A program made the translations under genes and the position numbers. From JAGVSR01 sp963786675 (GTDB lineage: Bacteria > Pseudomonadota > Alphaproteobacteria > Rhizobiales > Hyphomicrobiaceae): a DNA stretch of 64,000 nt. The number at the start of each line of letters is the position of its first letter. Positions within the stretch are counted from its first letter, which is position 1. The notes under the pieces were generated by a model. The model did not search any database, was not told the origin of the DNA, and saw only the letters and a program-made list of their open reading frames with translations. The DNA lies in the NCBI GenBank assembly GCA_963786675.1, contig CAWAZY010000003.1, positions 992,001-1,056,000 on the forward strand, read 5' to 3'. This document shows, in pieces, positions 1 to 7,173 of this stretch.

Positions 1-977
1 GGCTATTCACCTGCGTCACAGGCGTTTCCGGAGGGGGCAAATCCACGCTGCTCATCGACACCCTCTACAAGGCCGTGGCGCGCAAGCTCAACAACGCGCG
101 CGAGCATCCCGCACCCTTCGACCGCATCGAGGGCCTGGAACTCTTCGACAAGGTCATCGACATCGACCAGTCGCCGATCGGGCGCACGCCGCGCTCCAAC
201 CCGGCGACCTATACGGGCGCCTTCACGCCCATCCGCGAATGGTTCGCGGGCCTGCCGGAGTCCAAGGTGCGCGGCTACGAACCGGGACGCTTTTCGTTCA
301 ACGTCAAGGGCGGGCGCTGCGAGAAGTGCCAGGGCGACGGCGTCATCAAGATCGAGATGCACTTCCTGCCCGACGTCTACGTCACGTGCGAGGAATGCAA
401 GGGCAAGCGCTACAATCGCGAGACACTGGGCGTCACCTTCAAGGACAAGTCCATCGCCGACGTGCTCGACATGACGGTGGAGGAAGGAGCGGCGTTCTTC
501 AAGGCCGTGCCGTCGATCCGCGACAAGCTGGAAACGCTCGCCCGCGTCGGCCTCGGCTACATCCACATCGGCCAGCAGGCCACCACGCTGTCGGGCGGCG
601 AGGCACAGCGCATCAAGCTGTCGAAGGAGCTGTCGCGCCGCGCGACGGGCCGCACGCTCTACATCCTCGACGAGCCGACGACGGGCCTGCACTTCCACGA
701 CGTGGCGAAGCTTCTGGAGGTGCTGCACGAGCTCGTCGACGCGGGCAACACCGTCGTCGTCATCGAGCACAACCTGGAAGTCATCAAGACGGCCGACTGG
801 ATCATCGACTTGGGCCCGGAAGGCGGCGACGGCGGCGGCCGCATCGTGGCGGCCGGTACGCCCGAAGACGTGGCGAAGGTGGGCGAGAGCTATACGGGGC
901 GGTATTTGAATGAGCTGCTCGCCAGACGTGGCAGAGTCTCCGCTATGCAAAAACTTTTACAGCGCGACCGTGCCTAG
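1..977 (+). CDS. uvrA: UvrABC excinuclease ATPase subunit UvrA, C-terminal part (5' truncated by window)
   Basis: Damage-recognition ATPase of nucleotide excision repair. The frame is open from base 3. It begins at the Walker A of the second ABC domain (GVSGGGKST, about bases 24-50), followed by the zinc module with two CxxC pairs (CEKC near base 319, CEEC near 388), the ABC signature LSGGEAQR (about 589-612), Walker B ILDEPTTGLHF (about 664-696) and the H-loop VIEH. This order is the UvrA C-terminal half. The last 15 or so residues (after LLARR, about base 930) do not look like a usual UvrA tail. They coincide with a drop in GC leading into the neighbouring dGTPase gene, so the tail may have been rewritten by an insertion. 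Identity is certain. Confidence 0.97.
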   Translation, partial: LFTCVTGVSGGGKSTLLIDTLYKAVARKLNNAREHPAPFDRIEGLELFDKVIDIDQSPIGRTPRSNPATYTGAFTPIREWFAGLPESKVRGYEPGRFSFNVKGGRCEKCQGDGVIKIEMHFLPDVYVTCEECKGKRYNRETLGVTFKDKSIADVLDMTVEEGAAFFKAVPSIRDKLETLARVGLGYIHIGQQATTLSGGEAQRIKLSKELSRRATGRTLYILDEPTTGLHFHDVAKLLEVLHELVDAGNTVVVIEHNLEVIKTADWIIDLGPEGGDGGGRIVAAGTPEDVAKVGESYTGRYLNELLARRGRVSAMQKLLQRDRA

Positions 978-992
978 ATCGCAATACAGGAC

Positions 993-2462
993 CTAAAGCA
1001 TCCGCCCCAGTGAAACGCTGGTCCCTGTAATTTTCTGATACAACTCTAATGCATAATTGTCCGTCATTCCAGATACATAATCCACAATTACCAGAAACGA
1101 TTCATAACCATCTCCAGACTCAAGCCGCATTTGATATTCCAACGGCAATAAATTAAACAATGCGCGACCCTTCATATTCAAGCGGGAAGCGCTCTTTTTG
1201 CCCATGAGATCCACCACCATTTGCCCGAATTCATGAATCAAACCCTGAATCACATGGCAACCCGCAGCTTCGACTTCCATTTTGTCTCTTTGAACGTACA
1301 CTTTCATTTCACAAAGCGCCTTAATTTCTCTTACCTTCTCCTTAAAAGGACTCTTCATAATGAGACTTGTCTCATTCCGCCCGTCCATTATCAGATCGTA
1401 AGATGATATAAATGCTTCGGAGCAACCTTCTATCAAAGCCGACACCGCACCCGCCCTCAAGTACGTCAACCGATCACTATAGCTCTTTTCGGGAATATCG
1501 GCATACCTCGGCATATGCCCCCTAGATTCTGCTAACGGCTTTAGTATCTTTTCTGCCTCCTCAAACGAAATCGACTTGTATCTATAAGCATCCTCAATAT
1601 CGGTTGTTCGATAACATATGTCATCAGCCGCCTCGACAATCCAGGCAAGGGGATGCCGTGAAAATTCAAGCGCCACTTTTCTTTTTTCGAGGTTGTCAAT
1701 CTCGTCAGCGGTTAGTCCTTGCAACTTTAGCCCCACTTTTCGCCCCATTCCTAGTTCAGTAAAAATCTGAGACGCAGCGGCCCTGTCGGCATGCATGAAC
1801 CCAAATTTGTCTTTGCCATACTTCAGCGCCCCGACAATTGAAGAAAACGGATACTTTGAAAATGCCCCTAACACCCCATACGATAGCTGCAATCCACCTC
1901 TCCCACGCCACCCTTGGAGCTTCGTCAAAATACGAAATCCTTGCGAATTGCCGTCGAAGCTTGTAAAATCGTATGCTCTCTGGTCATCTCTCAAGAACGA
2001 GAATGTTTCGCCACCCTCATCCTTCTTCTCCTTAAAGTAAGACTGAATTGCGTACTCTCCAATATGACCGAATGGTGGATTGCCAATATCATGTGCCAGT
2101 GCTGCTGAAACACAAACATCTATTATAAGACCGATTGGATCCCTTTGAAATTCTTTTTTCCAATTAACGGTATCGTCATTGCTTACAATATATCGCCCGC
2201 AGATATTTGCAATTAATCGAGCCGCACTTGCAACCTCCATGGTATGCGTGAGCCTCGTCCTGACGTAATCGATGCGTGGCAGGGGCTGAACCTGAGTTTT
2301 TCCTTGCAGCCGGCGAAAAGCAGACGGGTAGATAATTCGCTCTGAGTCTTCTTGAAAAGAGTTTATCTTCGCAGGATTCTGCTCGGAAGGTGGGCGCTTT
2401 CCGGTTCCCGTTGAGTATCGATCGTCACAGAGAAGTTGTTTCCATTTCATACGCGTAGGCAT
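993..2462 (-). CDS. dgt: dGTP triphosphohydrolase (HD-domain dGTPase family)
   Basis: Hydrolyses dGTP (the family may act on other dNTPs) to the nucleoside and triphosphate. The 489-residue protein has the HD metal site: H73 in RLTHTMEV, H124-D125 in LAHDIGNPPFGH with H133, and the later D280-D281 in EAADDICY; GNSQGFRIL (about 171-179) is the substrate-site loop of the dGTPase family. Start ATG at 2462, preceded by GAGGGGGAG about 10 nt upstream. The gene is convergent with uvrA (15 bp gap). It is far richer in A+T than every neighbour, with AAA/TTT-rich codons, which suggests recent horizontal transfer. Family members can be housekeeping or anti-phage nucleotide-depletion enzymes; the sequence alone does not decide. 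Confidence 0.93.
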   Translation of the reverse strand: MPTRMKWKQLLCDDRYSTGTGKRPPSEQNPAKINSFQEDSERIIYPSAFRRLQGKTQVQPLPRIDYVRTRLTHTMEVASAARLIANICGRYIVSNDDTVNWKKEFQRDPIGLIIDVCVSAALAHDIGNPPFGHIGEYAIQSYFKEKKDEGGETFSFLRDDQRAYDFTSFDGNSQGFRILTKLQGWRGRGGLQLSYGVLGAFSKYPFSSIVGALKYGKDKFGFMHADRAAASQIFTELGMGRKVGLKLQGLTADEIDNLEKRKVALEFSRHPLAWIVEAADDICYRTTDIEDAYRYKSISFEEAEKILKPLAESRGHMPRYADIPEKSYSDRLTYLRAGAVSALIEGCSEAFISSYDLIMDGRNETSLIMKSPFKEKVREIKALCEMKVYVQRDKMEVEAAGCHVIQGLIHEFGQMVVDLMGKKSASRLNMKGRALFNLLPLEYQMRLESGDGYESFLVIVDYVSGMTDNYALELYQKITGTSVSLGRML

Positions 2463-2863
2463 CAGACTAACACTCCCCCTCTGGACGTCCGAGATAGGAC
2501 GCAGTCCGAAGATGCTAACTCGTCTTAACCTCTTTCTGCAACGCGCTGGTGTCCCGTCGCATTTGCCATGGGCGTTAGCGAGCCGCGCGCGACTTCTCTT
2601 GTTCGGGTGGATGCCTTGACCGGCGAGGCCACCAAAGTCGAGGGGTGGAAGAGTTCTGACCCCATCGACGAAGGGGTCAGAACCCAGCCTTTGCCGCTAG
2701 GCTGAACCTATCCTCAACCCCCCCACCCCTTCTGCCGCAAAGAGTCATAATTATCACGGCGCGGAAATAAACTCGGCGGCGCCGTGCTTTAGGGCGCGCT
2801 CCGAGGTCGTTGAAATCGCTGCAATGCGGTAGAATCTGATTCGATTGCTTCGCAGGGCCAGCC
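2463..2863. other. Intergenic region at the edge of the low-GC segment
   Basis: About 400 bases without a convincing gene. It holds the presumed promoter of the dGTPase gene (minus strand) and a perfect 11-bp inverted repeat at 2653-2683. A second hairpin with 8-bp arms CACGGCGC/GCGCCGTG lies at 2755-2786. GC rises back to the chromosomal average across this stretch. Confidence 0.5.
2653..2683. repeat. Perfect 11-bp inverted repeat, REP-like
   Basis: GTTCTGACCCC at 2653-2663 and GGGGTCAGAAC at 2673-2683 are exact reverse complements around a 9-base loop. GGGGTCAG-type palindromes recur in many genomes as REP elements moved by RAYT transposases, but no transposase is present here. No U-run follows, so it is a poor Rho-independent terminator. 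It may mark the end of the inserted dGTPase segment. Confidence 0.5.
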
Positions 2864-3265
2864 ATGACCGTCCGCACCGCCGTCGCAGCCGCCTGTCTCC
2901 TGGCCGCGACACTCATCCTTTCACAACACGCAACCGCTGGGCCGCCGGGTTCGGCTGGGCCCGCGATCGGGAACGGATTCCGCATCGGCAGCCCGTATCC
3001 GACGCCCGACTATAGCGGCACACCGCAGAAAAAGAAGAAGCGCGTGGTGCGTGCGCGCGGGCGCAGCAAGTCCCAGACGGTGAAATCCACGAAGCCCGTG
3101 CCGGAACTGCCCGTCAAGCGACCGGATAAAATTGAGTCGGTGAGCACGCCGACGTCGCCGGTCGAAACGGGTACCGTCGCCAAGAGCGCCACGGCCGGGG
3201 CCCCCGAGACCTGCCGCAAGTACGAACCAACCATCGGCCGCACCATCGAGATCCGCTGCCCGTAA
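2864..3265 (+). CDS. Small exported protein with conserved C-terminal two-cysteine motif
   Basis: 133 residues, function unknown. An N-terminal signal peptide (hydrophobic about 5-20, probable cleavage after HATAG) leads into a basic, Pro/Lys-rich, probably disordered region with a KKKKR cluster near residue 53. It ends in CRKYEPTIGRTIEIRCP. The same tail pattern, C-[KR]-[KR]-Y-x-P-x-x-G-x-T-I-x-x-x-C, closes the unrelated Ala/Lys-rich exported protein at 36544-37215, so the tail looks like a portable module. ATG start at 2864 follows CAGGGCCAGCC. The convergent OmpA-family gene ends 79 bp downstream. Confidence 0.72.
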   Translation: MTVRTAVAAACLLAATLILSQHATAGPPGSAGPAIGNGFRIGSPYPTPDYSGTPQKKKKRVVRARGRSKSQTVKSTKPVPELPVKRPDKIESVSTPTSPVETGTVAKSATAGAPETCRKYEPTIGRTIEIRCP

Positions 3266-3344
3266 GTGCCACGTCACGAACCGCGCCGCGCGTTTCACGC
3301 AGCCGCACGCCGTTGAGCGCGGCGGTTTTCTTCCGGCCGATGCG

Positions 3345-4088
3345 CTACTTTGCGCGAACACTCACCGAAATGCGCCGATTCTTGGCGCGGCCCTCCGCCG
3401 TCGCGTTGTCGGCGATGGGATGCTGGTCGCCGTAGCCTTCGGACGACAAACGCGCGCTGGCAATGCCTTGACCGCTCAGCGCATCGACCACCGCCCTGGC
3501 GCGGCGGTTCGACAGATCGAGGTTCATCTCCGGCTTGCCGGTGTTATCGGTGTAGCCGCCGATCTTGATTTGGACGTTGGGATAGGCGCGCAGAATGGCG
3601 GCGATGTTGTCCACCTGAGCCTTGGAATCCGGGGTCAGCGTGGCGGACCCCGTTTCGAAGTTGAGCCGGTCGAAGTCAAACCAGATCTTGTTGTCGATGG
3701 CGGCGTTGGGATCGGTGATAAAGGCGAGCATCTTGCTCTCGACACCGTCGCTCGCGGCATCCAATTCCGCCCCGCCCGCAAGGGTGAGCTTGGTCATCCC
3801 GGGGGAGGACGCAGCAGGTGCTGCGGCAGGCGCGGGTGATGTGGCCGGTTCCGGAGCAGGTGCAGGTTCGGGCGCTGGTTCAGGAGCAGCGGCGGGTGCG
3901 GCGGCGACGGCTTCCGGGGCCGGCTTGGCGGGCGCCTTAGCAACCGGTGCGGGCGGGCGCTCGTGGGCCACATACTTCCCGATGACTTGCCCGGCGATCC
4001 CCAGGAGCAGGAGAAATCCCAGCACGCCGAAGATGATCGGGGTCATTTTCAGGTCATCGTCGTACCGCTGCCGAACCGGTTCCTTCAT
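3345..4088 (-). CDS. OmpA-family protein, membrane-anchored with Ala/Pro linker
   Basis: 247 residues. Short cytoplasmic N-terminus, one membrane segment (about 15-36), a long Ala/Pro/Glu linker (about 44-95), then a complete OmpA C-terminal peptidoglycan-binding domain (about 125-245) with GGYTDNTG, the LSNRRAxAV helix and the final NRRISVSV strand. The design resembles inner-membrane-anchored OmpA-like proteins that bridge to the cell wall rather than a beta-barrel OmpA. ATG at 4088 is chosen because GAGGAGG lies 7 nt upstream; a GTG at 4109 is in frame but unsupported. The anchor and linker resemble the protein at 6780-7091, which lacks the OmpA domain. Confidence 0.9.
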   Translation of the reverse strand: MKEPVRQRYDDDLKMTPIIFGVLGFLLLLGIAGQVIGKYVAHERPPAPVAKAPAKPAPEAVAAAPAAAPEPAPEPAPAPEPATSPAPAAAPAASSPGMTKLTLAGGAELDAASDGVESKMLAFITDPNAAIDNKIWFDFDRLNFETGSATLTPDSKAQVDNIAAILRAYPNVQIKIGGYTDNTGKPEMNLDLSNRRARAVVDALSGQGIASARLSSEGYGDQHPIADNATAEGRAKNRRISVSVRAK

Positions 4089-4274
4089 CGCACGTCCTCC
4101 TCGTTGCACCGGGCGAGCCCCAGCTGCAATGCGCGCGACGGCCCGTCATTCCGGACACTGACAAGTACAATGCGGATCGTCAATATCAATAGACAGGCCC
4201 GAACCCCGTCCCTGATGCACACACTTTCTTCGCGCGGCAACGAAGAAACCAAAGGGAGCCCAGAAATCGGAAAG

Positions 4275-4298
4275 CCGCGCGCTGATGACAGCGCGCGG
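4275..4298 (-). terminator. Hairpin downstream of the Gly/Tyr-rich protein gene
   Basis: Perfect 9-bp stem CCGCGCGCT/AGCGCGCGG with a 6-base loop, about 60 bp beyond the stop of the minus-strand gene 4360-4686. On the minus strand it is followed by CTTTCC, a weak U-tract. Confidence 0.55.
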
Positions 4299-4359
4299 TT
4301 TCAAATAATAAGTGCTCGCCCGATACGGAGCGGCGACATTTCCGAACAGCGGCTGGGGG

Positions 4360-4686
4360 TTAGTAGTCGCCATACGGGCTGTAATAGCCCGGTCCCGCGT
4401 AGCCGTAGCCAGGACCGGCGCCGATGGTCACACCGACAGAGGGTCCGCCATAGCCGCCACCGTAGCCATAGCCGTAGCCGTAACCGCCGCCGTAACCGCT
4501 ATTGAACCCATCGTCGTTGCCGCCGTAGCGATTGAGCTTTTCAACGTCCTGGCGGGTCAGACCGCGACCGGCTCGCTCGGCCGCGCGCGCACCTTCAACC
4601 TGACTGATGCTGTCGGCAAAAGATGCGGAGGGCGCGAATGCCGTCGCGGCCGCAATCGTGGCAAGAGCACACAAAGTGCGTTTCAT
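4360..4686 (-). CDS. Small exported Gly/Tyr-rich protein
   Basis: 108 residues, function unknown. Signal peptide MKRTLCALATIAAATAFAPS with probable cleavage at SFA-DS. A short charged segment (about 26-56: QVEGARAAERAGR, then LTRQDVEKLNRYGG) is followed by a tail dominated by GYGYG/GPGYG repeats ending YYSPYGDY. The charged segment matches, residue for residue at many positions, the mature N-terminus of the exported protein at 6412-6699. ATG at 4686 has AAGGAG 8 nt upstream. The Gly/Tyr tail could be a surface or aggregation-prone domain; that is inference only. Confidence 0.72.
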   Translation of the reverse strand: MKRTLCALATIAAATAFAPSASFADSISQVEGARAAERAGRGLTRQDVEKLNRYGGNDDGFNSGYGGGYGYGYGYGGGYGGPSVGVTIGAGPGYGYAGPGYYSPYGDY

Positions 4687-5033
4687 GATCGTCTCCTTTA
4701 TTTTTCCTACTGATTTGAAACTCGCCAGCAACGCCGACGGTTCCCCTCGCCCCTGTGGCCATTGCGCGTCCGGCCGCACGGTCCCGTTGCGGCGGCCTCA
4801 TAATAGGTTGCGATGGATGGAACCATTGCCAGCCCGGTACGTTTGCAATCCGTCAGCACCCCCCTGACACCACGTCCCCTTGAGTTCAAGGTTGTCGTTC
4901 CTGCGTCCGCCGGACTAGCTCCGGCGGCGCTCTTTTTCTCAAACACCCGGCAAGGCGCGGCCATTCCATCCGCATCCCCCCACTTCCGCCCTAAAGATCC
5001 GCGAAAAATCCCCTAAAGAACAAGGAGACTCCC
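4687..5033. other. Divergent intergenic region
   Basis: About 350 bases between a minus-strand small gene and the plus-strand SYLF gene. It must contain both promoters, but I see no convincing -35/-10 pair, EcfG-type box or stable hairpin, and no credible coding frame. Confidence 0.4.
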
Positions 5034-5591
5034 ATGACTTGGAAGGGCCTGGCCTGCGCGATCCTCACCGCTATTTTGGCCATGAGCAGCACCGGCGCGA
5101 TATCGGAAGCGAAGGCCGCATCAGCGGGCGAAATCGACGCGGGGGTCCGGGTGACGCTGGATCGCTTCTTTAGCAACATTCGCGGCGCCAATGAACTGGC
5201 CAACAAGGCCGTCGGCATGCTGGTCTTTCCCTCGGTCGTCAAAGCGGGGATTGGCTTCGGCGGCGAGTATGGCGAGGGCGCGCTGCTGATCGGCGGGCGC
5301 ACAGCGGACTATTACAACACCGTATCGGCGTCGGTCGGGTTCCAGCTCGGCGTGCAGGAGCGCTCGGTGATCATCGCCTTCATGACCGAAAGCGCGCTCA
5401 ACCAGTTCCGCAAAACCGCCGGCTGGAAAATCGGCGTCGATGGATCGGTGGCTGTGATCACTCTGGGCGCGGGCGGCTCCATCGACACCAACAAGATCAC
5501 GAGCCCGGTTGTCGGCTTCATCCTCGACCCCAAGGGTCTGATGTATAACCTCACGCTAGAGGGCTCGAAAATTTCGCGGATCTCCCGCTGA
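5034..5591 (+). CDS. SYLF (Ysc84/DUF500) domain lipid-binding protein, exported
   Basis: 185 residues: signal peptide (hydrophobic 5-22, cleavage near AKA-AS), then a SYLF domain over nearly the whole mature length. Family features visible are FSNIRGANELANKAVGMLVFPSV, the glycine-rich VKAGIGFGGEYGEGALL and YYNTVSASVGFQLGVQ split across residues 43-113, and VDGSVAVITLGAGG. The family binds phosphoinositides in eukaryotes; bacterial members are periplasmic or outer-membrane-associated and of unclear role. ATG at 5034 has AAGGAGACTCCC upstream, a clear ribosome-binding site. Monocistronic. Confidence 0.9.
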   Translation: MTWKGLACAILTAILAMSSTGAISEAKAASAGEIDAGVRVTLDRFFSNIRGANELANKAVGMLVFPSVVKAGIGFGGEYGEGALLIGGRTADYYNTVSASVGFQLGVQERSVIIAFMTESALNQFRKTAGWKIGVDGSVAVITLGAGGSIDTNKITSPVVGFILDPKGLMYNLTLEGSKISRISR

Positions 5592-5729
5592 CGCGCATCC
5601 AACACGCCTCTTAAAGGGCTGCCCCTCAAATGAGCTCCGTACGGACATAAGTAGCCGGCATGTGATGGCGCTTGTCAGCGCCGCGGCAAAGGTCCACGCT
5701 TGATCCCGTCAGCAACCGGAGACACTGCC

Positions 5730-5999
5730 ATGCCGCGCTCGCGTCCGACGCTCGTGATGTCTCTCGCCCTTGCAACTGTCGCAATCTGGGGCTCCGTTAC
5801 CGCTGCCGCCGCTGAATGCAAGCTGGTCGGTGCGATCGGCAACGGTTTGACTGAAGGCATTGCCCAGTTCATGGCCGAAAAAGCCCTTCAGAACGTCATG
5901 GATGCCAAAGGGCTGAAGCCTTCCGGCGATGTGAAGTACACTTGCGAGTCAGCCATGCTCGGATCCGAGTGCAAGGCGCGGCAGCAGGGCTGCAAATAA
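5730..5999 (+). CDS. Small exported cysteine-containing protein, unknown
   Basis: 89 residues. Signal peptide (hydrophobic about 9-25, AAAA before ECKLVG), then a helical mature part (GLTEGIAQFMAEKALQNVM) and a C-terminal segment with three of the four cysteines (TCESAM, SECKARQQGCK), suggesting two disulfides in the periplasm. The ATG at 5730 is preferred over an upstream TTG at 5700 because GGAGACACTGCC precedes it and because it gives a compact signal peptide. I do not recognise the family. Confidence 0.65.
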   Translation: MPRSRPTLVMSLALATVAIWGSVTAAAAECKLVGAIGNGLTEGIAQFMAEKALQNVMDAKGLKPSGDVKYTCESAMLGSECKARQQGCK

Positions 6000-6073
6000 G
6001 ACCACGTGCCACGCGTCCCAGGGGGCCTAGGGTTGCCCCAGGGCCACAGAGATCCGCTTCGTGCGGGAACCAG

Positions 6074-6098
6074 GGAACGCCGTTCGATCTCAACCGTT
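6074..6098 (+). promoter_or_regulatory. EcfG-type (general stress sigma) promoter candidate
   Basis: GGAAC at 6074-6078 and CGTT at 6095-6098 are separated by exactly 16 bases, matching the GGAAC-N16/17-CGTT consensus of EcfG sigma factors in Alphaproteobacteria. It lies 56 bp upstream of the lipoprotein start at 6155, in the right orientation. Chance occurrence of both boxes is possible. Confidence 0.55.
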
Positions 6099-6154
6099 GA
6101 TGTTCTTAGACGTCCGCATCATTGCGCGGCCGTGCAATCGAAGGGAGAGCACCG

Positions 6155-6283
6155 ATGAAACCCACATTGATCGCTTTGTGTCTTGCTGCTGTCGCTCTTG
6201 GCGCTTGCCGGCGCGAAGAAGCAACGCCTGTCTACGAGCCGATGAAGCTCGGCGGCGCCGCGCAGCACGAGACCCACCGCTAA
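6155..6283 (+). CDS. 42-residue lipoprotein
   Basis: Very short gene: MKPTLIALCLAAVALGAC is a signal peptide with lipobox LGAC (Cys18), leaving a 25-residue lipidated peptide RREEATPVYEPMKLGGAAQH and ETHR. GGGAG lies 6 nt upstream of ATG 6155. A GGAAC-N16-CGTT promoter lies upstream and a GC-rich terminator follows directly, so the transcription unit is self-contained. It resembles entericidin-like or other tiny stress-induced lipoproteins in layout only. Arginine at +2/+3 does not give the Asp+2 inner-membrane retention signal, so outer-membrane sorting is expected. Confidence 0.68.
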   Translation: MKPTLIALCLAAVALGACRREEATPVYEPMKLGGAAQHETHR

Positions 6284-6292
6284 TTTTATATC

Positions 6293-6331
6293 GGGCCGCG
6301 GCCGCCATTTTCGGATGACGGCCGCGGTCCC
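6293..6331 (+). terminator. Terminator hairpin after the small lipoprotein gene
   Basis: CCGCGGCCG (6296-6304) pairs with CGGCCGCGG (6319-6327), with GGG/CCC extending the stem outside one mismatch. It lies 10 bases past the stop codon at 6283. A long U-run is lacking. Confidence 0.55.
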
Positions 6332-6380
6332 ACGCGTCACATCCACCAGAGCCAGCTCGGCTCACGTGTTCAGCGCACCC

Positions 6381-6421
6381 GTTTCAGTGGGCTCATTTCA
6401 GTGGGCCCATTTCAGCGGGTT
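6381..6421. repeat. Short tandem repeat, about 14-bp unit x 3
   Basis: Three imperfect copies of TTCAGTGGGCYCA-type sequence (TTTCAGTGGGCTCA, TTTCAGTGGGCCCA, TTTCAGCGGG) stand head to tail just beyond, and overlapping the stop codon of, the minus-strand gene 6412-6699. Probably slippage-derived. Confidence 0.5.
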
Positions 6422-6699
6422 CTGGCGCGCGGCCGCTTTTTACTGTGCCGATCCTGCGTCGTGCGCTTCGCCCTTACATCGCGCGGCGGTGTTCCACTGA
6501 GCGCGCCCCACCGATCCAGCAATTCCTGATCGTAGCGATCTACCGGCATGCCGGAGCGCGCCAGGGCCCGCGCACGCTCAACCTCAAACAACGTGTCCGC
6601 GCGCCCAGCGCCGGGGGCTCCACCCAGCGCGATCAGAAGGCCCACCAACAGCGTCACGGCGCGCGTGCCGTGACGCGGCCCATGCCATGCAGCACCCAT
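6412..6699 (-). CDS. Small exported protein sharing a motif with the Gly/Tyr-rich protein
   Basis: 95 residues. Signal peptide with hydrophobic core VTLLVGLLIALGG and cleavage near GRA-DT. The mature N-terminus (about 35-66: VERARALARSG, then DRYDQELLDRWG) aligns with the mature N-terminus of the protein at 4360-4686. Shared pattern: D-[ST]-[IL]-x-x-V-E-x-A-R-A-x-x-R-[AS]-G, then R-x-D-x-E-x-L-x-R-[YW]-G. The C-terminus is short, basic and probably disordered. ATG 6699 with AGGTAGGT upstream; an in-frame TTG at 6702 is ignored. Function unknown. Confidence 0.65.
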   Translation of the reverse strand: MGAAWHGPRHGTRAVTLLVGLLIALGGAPGAGRADTLFEVERARALARSGMPVDRYDQELLDRWGALSGTPPRDVRAKRTTQDRHSKKRPRARTR

Positions 6700-6731
6700 C
6701 AATTAGACCTACCTGTACAGAATGAAGTGCG

Positions 6732-6769
6732 GCGGCGGACGTCCGAGCTTCAAAGCGCACGTCCGCCGC
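6732..6769 (-). terminator. Hairpin after the Ala/Pro-rich membrane protein gene
   Basis: GCGGCGGACGT (6732-6742) and ACGTCCGCCGC (6759-6769) are perfect reverse complements, an 11-bp stem with a 16-base loop, placed 10 bp beyond the stop of the minus-strand gene 6780-7091. No clear U-run. Confidence 0.55.
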
Positions 6770-6779
6770 AGCTGCGATC

Positions 6780-7091
6780 TTAGGGTGTGGGCGTTGCCGG
6801 CGCGGCGGGTGCTGGATCGGCCGGTGCAGGCGCTGCCGATGGTGCCGCCGCATCGGGGGCCGGTGCTGGCGCTGCGGGTGCCGCAGACTCAGGTGCTGGT
6901 GCTGCCGGAGCGGCCGCGGGCGCCGCGGCGGGAGCCTCTGCCGGCGCAGCGGCGGGTGCGGGTGGATTGGCCGGTACGCCTTTGGTCAGATATTTGCCGA
7001 GAGCCGACGTCAAGATGATGAGAATAAAAAATCCTACAAGTACAACGGCCACGACCGAATATGGATTTGAGGATTTGGATGGTTCTTGCAT
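6780..7091 (-). CDS. Single-pass membrane protein with Ala/Pro-rich periplasmic tail
   Basis: 103 residues: short N-terminus, one membrane helix (about 13-32, VVAVVLVGFFILIILTSAL), then GKYLTKGVP and an Ala/Pro tail of about 65 residues with hardly any other residue type. The layout membrane helix - GKY[LV] - PPAP - Ala/Pro repeats repeats the first 100 residues of the OmpA-family protein at 3345-4088, but no peptidoglycan-binding domain follows. ATG 7091 has AAGGAGATTGCC upstream, a good Shine-Dalgarno. Function unknown; it could be an anchor or spacer partner of the OmpA-like protein. Confidence 0.65.
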   Translation of the reverse strand: MQEPSKSSNPYSVVAVVLVGFFILIILTSALGKYLTKGVPANPPAPAAAPAEAPAAAPAAAPAAPAPESAAPAAPAPAPDAAAPSAAPAPADPAPAAPATPTP

Positions 7092-7173
7092 GGCAATCTC
7101 CTTTCTCAATTTTCAACGGCAATAGAAAATCTCTGGAGCAGGCGGCGCTACGGGTCCGCAAATGCGCCGGCCT

